Origin: Janthinobacterium silvisoli
Lineage (GTDB): Bacteria; Pseudomonadota; Gammaproteobacteria; Burkholderiales; Burkholderiaceae_D
Reading direction: 5' to 3'
DNA length: 64,000 nt
NCBI RefSeq assembly: GCF_014200725.1
Contig: NZ_JACHCL010000006.1
Location: 62,001-126,000 of the forward strand
Position numbers and translations under genes: made by a program. Below, one piece after another: positions 53,494-61,763 of this stretch. The notes below the pieces were generated by a model. That model was not told where the DNA came from. It saw nothing but the letters and a program-made list of their open reading frames with translations, and made no database searches. The first letter of the stretch is position 1. Every line of letters begins with the position of its first letter.

Positions 53494-56324
53494 CAGGCGG
53501 CCTTGCCCGATGCCGGCTCCTGGCGGCGCTGCAAGACGAAAATCGGCTGCGCCCATTGCGTATCCTTTTTCTTCTTGCTGGTGATCAGGGTCAGCTCCGA
53601 CGGGTCATACACATCCGTATTGTGCGTCAGCGGCGTGGTCATCAGATACTGCGCTTCCGTATTTTTCAGGAACTCGCCCACCAGCTGGATGTTGCGGATG
53701 TCGAGGTGGGCAAACGGTTCGTCGATAAAGACAAAGCCGCCGGAACCATCTTCCGACTTCAGCAAACCGATCAGCAGCACCAAGGATTTCATGACTTGCT
53801 GGCCGCCCGATGCCTCGCCATCGTTCATGCCGATCACGCCCTTGCCATCGAACTTGAAGCGCACGTGCAAGCCTGCCTGCGACAGCTGCACATCGTCGTT
53901 TTCCAGGCGTACGGGGTCGGCATGCACTTCGATACCGGCCAGTTCGCCCAGCTCCTTGATGTTCTTGCTGTAAGTCTTGATGGTGTAGCGCAAGCGCTCC
54001 ATATAAGCGCCACGGGCATTGCCGGTCGCTTCGATGGCGCGGTTGTTCTGGTAGCGGCGCTCATCGGTTTCCGACTGGCGGCCATGCAATTGGTCCGACA
54101 GGCGGTGATGCTGGTCGATCACGGTGGCGTCCAGCTCCCAGTCGTCGCGCGCCAGGCTGCTTTGCAGGCTGGCCACGCGCAGGTCGACTTGGTGCGAGTT
54201 TTGATGCTCGGCCACCAGCGCGGCGCGGCGCGACGGCCGGCGCCAGCTTTTCGGCAAGTGGCGCCAGGTGCGGCGCAAGGCCAGCAAGGCGCGTGCGTGT
54301 TCGGCGCGCTGCTCGATCTGCTTCTTGTAGCCCAGGCGCGAACCGGCTTCCGCTTCCGACAGGGCCAGGCGCGCGTTTTGCCACACGGTATCGGCACGCG
54401 TGCGCACCACGGTGGCGTTCTTGGTGAGATTTTGCAACTCACCCAGGCGGCTGCCCACCTCCAGGCGCTCTTCTTTCAAGGGCTTGGAATTGCGCAGCGC
54501 TTCGGCGAATTCTTCCTGGCGTGCGCTCAGTTCCTTGGCTGCGTCGACGCCGGCGATACGCGCCTTCAAGGCGCCCACTTCGGCTGCCAGTTTCGAAATC
54601 GCCAGGGTCAAGGTATCTTCCTGCGCTTCCAGGCCAGGCAGGGAGCGCAGCAGCGCTTCCAGGCGGCCGGTGCGGCCAGCCTGGCCAAACCGATAGCGCG
54701 AGGCTTCCACGAACAGCGAGCGCCCGCCGCGGCGTTCGCGGTGATACGCCTCGGGCGTAATCCACTCTTCATGGTTGCCCAGCTTGAAACCGGCTTCCAC
54801 GGAATCGACGCGGGCGATGCGCGACAATTGTTCGATCAGCCAGCTAGGCACGGGCGCGGAAAATTTGACGACCGCCAGCAGGCTTTCGTCTTTCGCCGTC
54901 GGCGCCGTGACCAGCTCGGGCACGATGAAGTGGCGATAGCGTTCTTTCTCGGCCAGACGATAGGCGGCGGCCGCATCCTTGGCCTTGTCCAGCAAGACGA
55001 CCGAAGCGTAACCACCGAGTACGCCTTCGACGGCGCCCTGCCAGCGGCTGTCCGTCACTTCGACGATATCGGACAGCATGGCGTGGGCGATGCCCGCGTC
55101 GCGCAGCGCACGGCGCATGCCGCGCACATTGTCCGGTTCCGGCATGGCCGTCTTGCCCTGCAGCGCGGCGATGGTCGCCTGCTCGCCGGCGATACGCGCC
55201 GACAAGGCATCGCGCTGCTGGCGTTGACGCAGCAAGTCCGCTTCCTTCTGTTCCAGCTGGGCCGCCACTTCGGCGATATCGCTGCCGGAGTCCGCCGCCA
55301 GCTTTTGCAGGCGTTCTTTTTGTTCCAGCAGGCTGTCGAGCGGCTTCAGTTTCGCATTGATCAGGGACAAACGGCTTTGCAGGCCGATCGATTCCTGTTC
55401 CAGCAGGGTTTCATTCATTTGCGCATCCGACAGCGCCTTCGCTTGCGCGGCCAGCGCATTGCGCTTTTCCGTCAGCTGCTGGTCGGCCTGGGCCATCGGC
55501 TTGCGCGTTTCACGCAACTGGCGGCTGGCGGTGGCGGCTTTTTCGCGCGCCTCGTGGTACTGCAAGCTGGGCAGCACTTCTTCGAGCAGGTTACGGCGCT
55601 CCTTGTGCAAGCCTTCCCATTGATGGTAATTGGCCACGCGCAGGCGCAAGCCTTCCAGATTGGTTTTCGACGCTTCCAGTTCCGTTTCGAAACGTTTCAG
55701 CTCTTCTTCCGTATCGCGCTGGTGGCGCTTGGCTTCATCGTAGGCGTCCAGCACTTCCTTGTCGCCAAACACCTGGAACACCAGGTCGAGCAGCTGGCGC
55801 GGCGCGTATTCGCACAATTTGTCCGTCTCGCCCTGCTCCAGCGCCAGCACTTTCGACATGGCCGGCGACAGACCGGCATTGGCCAGGCGCTTGCGGTAGT
55901 TTTCCACGCCCAGCCAGTCGTTGGCATCAGTGATGTCTTCGATCTGCACATTGCCCGGACGCATCAGATACTGGCGCTTCCAGTCGCCGCCATTCTTCTG
56001 GATCTGGCAAAACAAGGTCACTTCATCATCGCTGAAGAAGCCGGAGCTGCGGAACGGACGGTTCGACAGCTGCTTGCCCATATTCTTGTTGTCGACCACG
56101 GCGCGCAGCCAGGCCGTCTGCTGGCCCGAATGGCGCGCATAGTGCTTGTACGTGCGGCCCATCGAGCAGTCGAGGCCGAACAGGGTGCGCAGCGCGTCGA
56201 GCAAGGTGGTCTTGCCTGAACCGTTCTGGCCCGCGATGGTAATGATCTTCGCGTCGAGCGGAATATTCTTGATGCGCTGCCAGTAATCCCAGTGCACCAG
56301 TTCAAGTGATTTGATATGAAACAT
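53493..56324 (-). CDS. SMC-like ATPase of MksB/JetC type
   Basis: A 943-residue condensin-like ATPase. The head halves are at the two ends: Walker A GQNGSGKTT (32-40) and, at the C-terminus, a signature-like EASGGQQ (837-843) and Walker B FVFIDEPFAHLD with Asp868-Glu869. Between them are long coiled coils and a hinge-like segment (about 395-545; GIAHAMLSDIVEVTDSRWQGAVEGVLGG). It is shorter than typical MksB or MukB. The genes just upstream encode the kite- and kleisin-like partners, so it probably entraps DNA as part of a trimeric SMC complex. Residues 686-700 look locally frameshifted (see findings). Confidence 0.87.
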   Translation of the reverse strand: MFHIKSLELVHWDYWQRIKNIPLDAKIITIAGQNGSGKTTLLDALRTLFGLDCSMGRTYKHYARHSGQQTAWLRAVVDNKNMGKQLSNRPFRSSGFFSDDEVTLFCQIQKNGGDWKRQYLMRPGNVQIEDITDANDWLGVENYRKRLANAGLSPAMSKVLALEQGETDKLCEYAPRQLLDLVFQVFGDKEVLDAYDEAKRHQRDTEEELKRFETELEASKTNLEGLRLRVANYHQWEGLHKERRNLLEEVLPSLQYHEAREKAATASRQLRETRKPMAQADQQLTEKRNALAAQAKALSDAQMNETLLEQESIGLQSRLSLINAKLKPLDSLLEQKERLQKLAADSGSDIAEVAAQLEQKEADLLRQRQQRDALSARIAGEQATIAALQGKTAMPEPDNVRGMRRALRDAGIAHAMLSDIVEVTDSRWQGAVEGVLGGYASVVLLDKAKDAAAAYRLAEKERYRHFIVPELVTAPTAKDESLLAVVKFSAPVPSWLIEQLSRIARVDSVEAGFKLGNHEEWITPEAYHRERRGGRSLFVEASRYRFGQAGRTGRLEALLRSLPGLEAQEDTLTLAISKLAAEVGALKARIAGVDAAKELSARQEEFAEALRNSKPLKEERLEVGSRLGELQNLTKNATVVRTRADTVWQNARLALSEAEAGSRLGYKKQIEQRAEHARALLALRRTWRHLPKSWRRPSRRAALVAEHQNSHQVDLRVASLQSSLARDDWELDATVIDQHHRLSDQLHGRQSETDERRYQNNRAIEATGNARGAYMERLRYTIKTYSKNIKELGELAGIEVHADPVRLENDDVQLSQAGLHVRFKFDGKGVIGMNDGEASGGQQVMKSLVLLIGLLKSEDGSGGFVFIDEPFAHLDIRNIQLVGEFLKNTEAQYLMTTPLTHNTDVYDPSELTLITSKKKKDTQWAQPIFVLQRRQEPASGKAA

Positions 56325-56332
56325 GGGCGCTT

Positions 56333-57052
56333 TCAGTGAGGGATGTCGGACGAGGTGTCATCGTCGGTATCGACGGCGAGGTCGGCGTCCGCGTCGAGCA
56401 GCGGATCGCCGACTGCCACCAGGCGGGCCGGCGCGCGCTTGAACACGTCGGCCAGCGCGCCATTGATGATGCGTTCCTTGAGCACGTCGGTATCCATCAT
56501 CAGGTCCAGCAGCGGGCCTTCGAGCAGCACGTCGCCGCGCCGTTCGATAAAGCCCAGCTTGGCCAGCGTGCCCAGGTTCATGTCCATGCGCGTCTTCTTG
56601 CCCAGCTTGTCGCCGAAGTCCGACAGCAGCGCCTTGTAGGAAATGCCGATCGAGGTATCTTCCGCGCGCGGCAGCGGCTTTTCGGTGCCGAACATATCGT
56701 TCTGGTCATCGTCTGCATGCTGGTGCGTTTCCTGGCGTTCGCGCTTGGGCAGGATGATCTGCGCCCACAGCACCACCAGCAAGGCCACGCCATCGCGGGC
56801 CAGGCCAAAATTATTGTTTTGCCAGACATCGCGCGCGCCGAAAATCTTCGGTTCGATGGTGCGCGTCAGGGCCAGGGTCACATGGTCGGCGTAGACGTTG
56901 TCGAGCAGTTTCAGGCCGCAGGCGAGCAGGCGCGCATCGACTTCGGCGCGGAACAACTCGTCGGACAGCACGCGCTTGACCAGCTTCTCGTCGCGGCGCA
57001 GGGTTTGATGCGTGAGCAGGCGCGCAATCAGGATTTGGGAATCGTCATTCAT
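56333..57052 (-). CDS. Kite-like (MksE/JetB) subunit of SMC complex
   Basis: A 239-residue protein. Its N-terminal half (LIARLLTHQTLRRDEKLVKRVL, DVWQNNNFGLARDGVALLVVLWAQIILPKRE) resembles the winged-helix kite subunits MukE/MksE/JetB, and the C-terminal part has another winged-helix-like stretch (MNLGTLAKLGFIERRGDVLLEGPLLDLMMD) followed by an Asp-rich tail. It starts 8 bases inside the kleisin-like gene and ends 8 bases before the SMC gene, so all three are one operon. Assignment rests on position and pattern. Confidence 0.75.
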   Translation of the reverse strand: MNDDSQILIARLLTHQTLRRDEKLVKRVLSDELFRAEVDARLLACGLKLLDNVYADHVTLALTRTIEPKIFGARDVWQNNNFGLARDGVALLVVLWAQIILPKRERQETHQHADDDQNDMFGTEKPLPRAEDTSIGISYKALLSDFGDKLGKKTRMDMNLGTLAKLGFIERRGDVLLEGPLLDLMMDTDVLKERIINGALADVFKRAPARLVAVGDPLLDADADLAVDTDDDTSSDIPH

Positions 57053-58427
57053 CGGCTGGGCCGCTATCTAAATCAAGTGAAACATTCAGTGAAAGCGAGG
57101 CGATCGACATGGCTGCCACATGGGGGTCGGCCAGTTGGACCATCTCGTCGGTCGGTGTAAAGGTGATCGGCAAACGGGCCAGTTCGGCCGTCGCGCCCTG
57201 CAAGCTCGCTTCGGATACATCGCCCAAGAGCGGCAGCATCGAGGCGCGGTACGAGGCCACGGCAAAGCTGGCTGGCAGCAGCGAATCCTGCACCGGCACC
57301 GACTTCGGTCCCTCTTCGCCGATGCTGGGGAAATTGCCCAGGCTGGCGAAGTTCGACAGGCGTTCGAGCAAATCGTCGAGTTCGAGCTGCATGGCCGGGC
57401 CATCGCTGATGGTGGTCGGCGCATCTTCGCCGCTGGGCAAGCCCGTATTGGCCACGCCGGCCGCGCGCTCGGCCAACAATTCTGTTTCCGCCACGTCGAT
57501 CATTTCGGCTGGTGTCGAGAACAGCGGCACCACCGGCTGGTCGATGGCGCCTTCGGCCAGGCTCGCCAGGTCTTCATGCAACAGCAGCCAGCGCTTGATA
57601 TCGGTAGTCGACAAGCCCGACTGGCCCAGGTGCACGCGCTGGCGTTCGATCTGGTTCAGCGCGCGCGAGAACATGCCTTGCATATTAAGCAATTTACTTT
57701 GCGCGCGGCCGATCGCTTGCGCTGCCTTGTGGGTGGCGCCATCCGCGTTTTCATCCGACGTAATCGCCAGCAAGATTTCGGACCCTTTCTCTACCCAGTC
57801 GCACGCCATATTCCACTTCGCCTGCGCCGTGCGCAAGCGGAATTCGGAACCGGAAGCGATGGCGTCGGAAAATTCTTCCGTCAAATCCACCAGGCGCCCC
57901 AGCAAGTGCTGCAATTGCTCCACCGACACGCCGCCCACGGCTTGCGCGCCGGCCACCTGCGACAGCAAAAAGCCCATTTCAGCTTCATCTTCCGTCTGGC
58001 CCAGGCCCAGCAAGCTGTCGATGGCAGACAAGACATTGCGCGCCATCGGCGTCACGCGGTACACGCCCTGCTGTGCATCCCAGGCCAGCAACTGGTTGGA
58101 ACGCAAGCGCAGCAAGACCGTTTCCAGGCTTTCTGGCAACAGATACGCGAGTTTCTGGTTGATGTCGGCGCGCGTGTAAGCGGACGTGGCAACGTCGGCC
58201 GCCAGCTCGCGCAACACCAGCAAGCGCACCAGCACGCCGTCGAAACCGCCATGAAACAGGGCCGTAAACACTTGCAGCAGCGGCTGCGCCCGTTTCAAAT
58301 GGAATACCTGCTCGATTTCATCAGCTGAAATATTCGGCTGGAAATGCGCCTGCAAAGAATCGTGATGCTCTTGCTCTGTCTGATTTGCATCCGCAGCCAC
58401 GGCTGCACTTGCCATTATATCAATCAT
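57045..58427 (-). CDS. Kleisin-like (MksF/JetA) subunit of SMC complex
   Basis: A 460-residue, mostly helical protein. The N-terminal part (about 30-135) looks like a winged-helix domain (QPLLQVFTALFHGGFDGVLVRLLVLRELAADVATSAYTRADINQKLAYLLPESLETVLLRLRSNQLLAWDAQQGVYRVTPMARNVLSAID), followed by a long helical bundle and an acidic C-terminal region, the plan of MukF/MksF/JetA. It is the first gene of the operon. Starts ATG 58427 or ATG 58415; both have weak ribosome-binding sites. The JetA/MksF assignment is from gene order and fold pattern, not a search. Confidence 0.72.
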   Translation of the reverse strand: MIDIMASAAVAADANQTEQEHHDSLQAHFQPNISADEIEQVFHLKRAQPLLQVFTALFHGGFDGVLVRLLVLRELAADVATSAYTRADINQKLAYLLPESLETVLLRLRSNQLLAWDAQQGVYRVTPMARNVLSAIDSLLGLGQTEDEAEMGFLLSQVAGAQAVGGVSVEQLQHLLGRLVDLTEEFSDAIASGSEFRLRTAQAKWNMACDWVEKGSEILLAITSDENADGATHKAAQAIGRAQSKLLNMQGMFSRALNQIERQRVHLGQSGLSTTDIKRWLLLHEDLASLAEGAIDQPVVPLFSTPAEMIDVAETELLAERAAGVANTGLPSGEDAPTTISDGPAMQLELDDLLERLSNFASLGNFPSIGEEGPKSVPVQDSLLPASFAVASYRASMLPLLGDVSEASLQGATAELARLPITFTPTDEMVQLADPHVAAMSIASLSLNVSLDLDSGPADE

Positions 58428-58588
58428 TCTATTCCGGATGAGTGTTCAGCGGGCGGCGCAGCGGGCGAAAGCGGCGCTGCGGGGCGGGGGCGTCAGTATA
58501 TCAGTTCTGACATGCAATTCGACGCATGGGAGGGGCTAGCGCGGACAAGACGCAACGCCGTAGACATACAGCCTCACGCAGAGAGAAC

Positions 58589-58629
58589 TCAATCTGTGGC
58601 CAGAACTGCCGAGTCTGACCTCAGATTGA
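58589..58629. repeat. Inverted repeat between the SMC operon and DUF3108 pair
   Basis: TCAATCTG and CAGATTGA are exact complements 25 bases apart in the 212-bp gap between the kleisin-like gene and the DUF3108 gene. GAGTCTGACCTC lies between them. The DUF3108 pair ends just to its right, so it could act as their terminator. Confidence 0.35.
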
Positions 58630-58639
58630 TAGCAAGCAC

Positions 58640-59401
58640 TTACTTTTTAACGATCTTTTGCAAGGTCTGCTCGACATAATCGCCATCGACGTCGGCAAAC
58701 GTCACTTTCACGGGGTACCATTCCAGCGATGGCGCCAGCCACAGGTCTACCTGCTGGCCCTGCTTGTTCGGCGGCGGCGCCTTGATTAGATGCAAAGCCG
58801 TGACGTCGCCCTGGCCGGTAGCCACGGTTTCTTCCTTGATCACCTTGAAAGTCCATGGCTCGGCGTCGCGGCGGCCAGCCACAAAGAAGGTCCATTCGGA
58901 ACCGGGCACGAATTTTTCCGGTGCGGCGCGGGCCACGCTGACCAGTTGCCAGACGGTGCTGTTGCGGTCTTGCTCGCCGCCCTTGAGCGGGTAGCTGTCA
59001 TCGCCTTCGCTAAAGACGATGGTCTTGCTGTCGCGCTTGAAGGTGGTGGTCGCCGCATCCTGACGGAAACGCTTTTCCACGAATTGCGACGGCGCCAGGC
59101 CAAAATCATCGACCGCGCCATCGCTGCGCTGTTCCAGGATCTTGCCAAACAGGGCCACCTTGGTTTCCGCCAGCAGTGAATACTTGCCATCGCCGGCACG
59201 CCAGGCGCTGACCGACTCGCCTGCCAGGGCAATGCCGCGCTGCTTGGCCTTGATCGTGTAGCTCAGGTCGGCCGATGGCGCCAGCTTGAAGGCGCGCTTG
59301 ATCACGGGGTGGTCGACTGGTGCATCCGCCATGGCGGGCGCCATGGTCGCAGCCAGCAAACCGGCTGCCAGCAAATGTTTAAAAGGGGTCAAAGGTTTCA
59401 T
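58640..59401 (-). CDS. DUF3108 periplasmic protein
   Basis: A 253-residue exported protein (signal peptide HLLAAGLLAATMAPAMA). The mature part has DUF3108 features: SADLSYTIKAKQRGIALAGES, then KVALFGKILEQRSDGAVDDFGLAPSQFVEKR and a closing VDLWLAPSLEWYPVKVTF. Function unknown; the fold is thought to be a beta-barrel-like periplasmic domain. Its ATG overlaps the stop of the upstream DUF3108 gene (ATGA), and the two share the WLAPSLxWYPV motif, which indicates ancient duplication. Confidence 0.82.
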   Translation of the reverse strand: MKPLTPFKHLLAAGLLAATMAPAMADAPVDHPVIKRAFKLAPSADLSYTIKAKQRGIALAGESVSAWRAGDGKYSLLAETKVALFGKILEQRSDGAVDDFGLAPSQFVEKRFRQDAATTTFKRDSKTIVFSEGDDSYPLKGGEQDRNSTVWQLVSVARAAPEKFVPGSEWTFFVAGRRDAEPWTFKVIKEETVATGQGDVTALHLIKAPPPNKQGQQVDLWLAPSLEWYPVKVTFADVDGDYVEQTLQKIVKK

Positions 59402-60537
59402 TTATTTTCCTGTTGCATAGTTGTCGAGGGCGCAGCGACGGTAATTTTGGAGACGGTTTGCGTGGTCAGCGCGCCGCTCGCTTCAGTATTGCGTATTTGT
59501 ACCGGATACCATTGCAAGGACGGCGCCAGCCAGATATCGAGCTGCGACGAATACGAACCCGGTTTCGGTGGCCGGCTCAGATGCCAGGTCACCAGGCGGC
59601 CCATCTTCGTTTCAATCTCTTCCTCACCTACCAGCTTGAAGCGGAACACGGTTGCATCAGCCTCTTCGCCGACCAGGATATCGATATTGCCGGCCAGCTG
59701 ATTGACGTCGCCGCGGCCGATGGCGGCCAGCTGGAACGGCACGCTGGCCTTGTCCTGGGCCCCTGGCAGCCAGGGCACGGAAGCGGTGCTGGCCGAAAAC
59801 GTGATGGTTTTCTGTGCTGCATTGAAATGCGTGGCCGTCTGCGAACGGCCCTTGCGTTTTTCCGTCGCCGTGACGGGCACGATACCGCTGTCGTCAATGA
59901 TACCTGTACTGGTCAACACCAGCAGATTGATGCGTGTAATGAGCATGCTCAAGCCCACTTCCAGCTTCAATTGGTAGTTGTCCCCCTTATTTTGCCATGA
60001 CATGGCTGCCACGCCTGTCCATTTGGTGCCATCGGCGTCACGCCGGTCCACCTGCATGTCAAATTCGGCCGACGCGGGCACGTTGATCTTGTAGTGCAGC
60101 GGCGCAGCCGGTGGTGGTAGTGCCGGCGCGGGCGCCGGCTCAGGCGCAGCCGCCGCTTGTGGCGGCGCTGCCGGAATGACCGCTGCAGCTGGCGGCGCCA
60201 CGGGGCCTTCGGGCACATCGCTGGGCGGCGCCGTCAATTCAGCCGCCACGCTCGATGGCAGCGGTACTTCCAGCGGCGGCGGTGGTGGTGGCGGCCTTCG
60301 CTCGGCTTGCGGCTTGCGCCTCGGCGGCGGCGGCGGCGGTGCAGGCGCGACGGGCAAGGGCTTGGGTGGTGCGGCGATCAATTCCATGTCCACCACACGC
60401 GTAACGTCCTGCGCTGGACGTGTCATGCCAGCGTGCGAATTGAGCCAGTCGAGCGCCAGCACGTGCAGCAGCACGATCACGACGATAAAAACAACGGTGC
60501 GGCGGCGCGGCGGCGAAAAGAAAGGGGCGGGCGTCAT
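59398..60537 (-). CDS. Membrane-anchored, proline-rich DUF3108 protein (TonB-like N-terminus)
   Basis: A 379-residue protein. One N-terminal membrane helix (TVVFIVVIVLLHVLALDWL) is followed by a long proline-rich stretch (VAPAPPPPPPRRKPQAERR and PPPPPPPLEVPLP segments, about 60-165) and a C-terminal DUF3108 domain (about 175-379) ending WLAPSLQWYPVQI. The anchor plus proline-rich spacer resembles the layout of TonB, placing the C-terminal domain away from the inner membrane. The ATG at 60537 was preferred over an in-frame extension. It overlaps the second DUF3108 gene by 4 bases. Confidence 0.82.
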   Translation of the reverse strand: MTPAPFFSPPRRRTVVFIVVIVLLHVLALDWLNSHAGMTRPAQDVTRVVDMELIAAPPKPLPVAPAPPPPPPRRKPQAERRPPPPPPPLEVPLPSSVAAELTAPPSDVPEGPVAPPAAAVIPAAPPQAAAAPEPAPAPALPPPAAPLHYKINVPASAEFDMQVDRRDADGTKWTGVAAMSWQNKGDNYQLKLEVGLSMLITRINLLVLTSTGIIDDSGIVPVTATEKRKGRSQTATHFNAAQKTITFSASTASVPWLPGAQDKASVPFQLAAIGRGDVNQLAGNIDILVGEEADATVFRFKLVGEEEIETKMGRLVTWHLSRPPKPGSYSSQLDIWLAPSLQWYPVQIRNTEASGALTTQTVSKITVAAPSTTMQQENK

Positions 60538-60700
60538 GGCTGCTAGTGTAACGCCTCTTGCACTAATTCTGCCGCAGAGCGCCACGCTACAGATCAGCTT
60601 TTATGTAAGAAAATGTAGATGAAAAATGTACGCCAGATTGTGTCAGTTGCAAGCTGATATCTGCTAGGCTAAGGGTATAAACCTACCAGGAGACTACCGC

Positions 60701-61438
60701 ATGGACTACCCGCAAATGCCCCAGATGCCCGGTGCAGCAGTTGTGAGCGATACACTCGACTTCGTCAAAAACTTGTGGGGCAGCATGAGCGTGCCTGGCA
60801 TGGGGGTGCCCGGCATCACCGCGCCCACCCTGTCGGTGGAGGAACTGGACAAGAAAATCAATGACTTGAAGGCGGTCGAAGCCTGGCTGAACTTGAATAC
60901 CAGCATGCTGCGCGGCAGTATTCAGGCGCTGGAAGTGCAGCGCGGCACCATCGCCACCTTGAAATCGATGGGCGCTTCGCTGGCGGCAGCCATGAGCCAG
61001 CCTGACGCCAGCGAAAAGTCGCTGTTTGAATCGGCGCCCTACGCATCCGCCTTCTTCCAGCAGCCTGCGCCACCGGCGAGCGCCCCTGCAGCGGCGCCTG
61101 TACCAGCGCCAGCGCCCGAAGCAGCCCCGGCAGCTAGCGAGGCCAGCAGCCATGCAGCGGCCCAGCTGGCTAATCCAAATGCTTGGTGGAATTTATTGCA
61201 GGATCAATTCAAACAGGCCGTCTCGACCGCCATGTCGCCCGAAACACCCAGTAGTGCGGCGGGTTCGGGAGATAACGCCAAAGCACCGGCCAGCAAACGG
61301 GCCAAACCGGCAGAGTCAGGTACGGGCGCGAACATAGGAAGAAGCGCAGGGAAAAGCACCGTCAAGGCCAAGGCACCAGCCCGCAAGGCAACCGTGAAGC
61401 GCGCTGCGGCCAAGCCTGCGGCGACAAGCAAAAAGTAA
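60701..61438 (+). CDS. phaM: PhaM-type polyhydroxyalkanoate granule protein
   Basis: A 245-residue protein matching PhaM, which activates PHA synthase PhaC and links granules to the nucleoid. The diagnostic segment is LSVEELDKKINDLKAVEAWLNLNTSMLRGSIQALEVQRGTIATLKSMG (about residues 45-95). An Ala/Pro-rich linker and a Lys/Ala-rich C-terminus (KAKAPARKATVKRAAAKPAATSKK), like the DNA-binding tail of histone H1-type proteins, follow. GGAG lies ahead of the ATG. It implies this strain makes PHA; no phaC, phaA or phaB is in the window. Confidence 0.9.
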   Translation: MDYPQMPQMPGAAVVSDTLDFVKNLWGSMSVPGMGVPGITAPTLSVEELDKKINDLKAVEAWLNLNTSMLRGSIQALEVQRGTIATLKSMGASLAAAMSQPDASEKSLFESAPYASAFFQQPAPPASAPAAAPVPAPAPEAAPAASEASSHAAAQLANPNAWWNLLQDQFKQAVSTAMSPETPSSAAGSGDNAKAPASKRAKPAESGTGANIGRSAGKSTVKAKAPARKATVKRAAAKPAATSKK

Positions 61439-61483
61439 ATAGCAAACAGCTAGTCAGCAGGCAGTGCTGCCGTCAGCACATGG

Positions 61484-61699
61484 TCAGGCGATGCGGTGAA
61501 TGCGGATCGCCTCGATCAAATTGTCTGCCTGGCGTTTGACGTCACCGATGGTGATCAGGCCTTCGTCGGCCAGCGCCTTGGCATGCTCGTACGAGCTCTG
61601 GAATGTTTCCAGCGTGTCACCCTTGGCGGCTACCGGGCGTACCCAGGCGATGCTGCCGACTTTCATTTTTTTGTAGACTTCATTGACCACATCACGCAT
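61484..61699 (-). CDS. Small protein of unknown function
   Basis: A 71-residue protein (MRDVVNEVYKKMKVGSIAWVRPVAAKGDTLETFQSSYEHAKALADEGLITIGDVKRQADNLIEAIRIHRIA) with helices at both ends. I chose the ATG at 61699 because AAGGATG lies just upstream; the longer in-frame ORF would overlap the response-regulator gene by 62 bases. Not recognised. Confidence 0.6.
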   Translation of the reverse strand: MRDVVNEVYKKMKVGSIAWVRPVAAKGDTLETFQSSYEHAKALADEGLITIGDVKRQADNLIEAIRIHRIA

Positions 61700-61763
61700 A
61701 TTTTCATCCTTATTGTTATAAAGCAACTCCAGCGCGGGCAAGCCGACGCTGGCCCCTAGTTTA

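Noticed and set aside
53466-56219. A 917-codon open frame antisense to the SMC gene
   Set aside because: Shadow of the SMC gene; no start signal and no family match.
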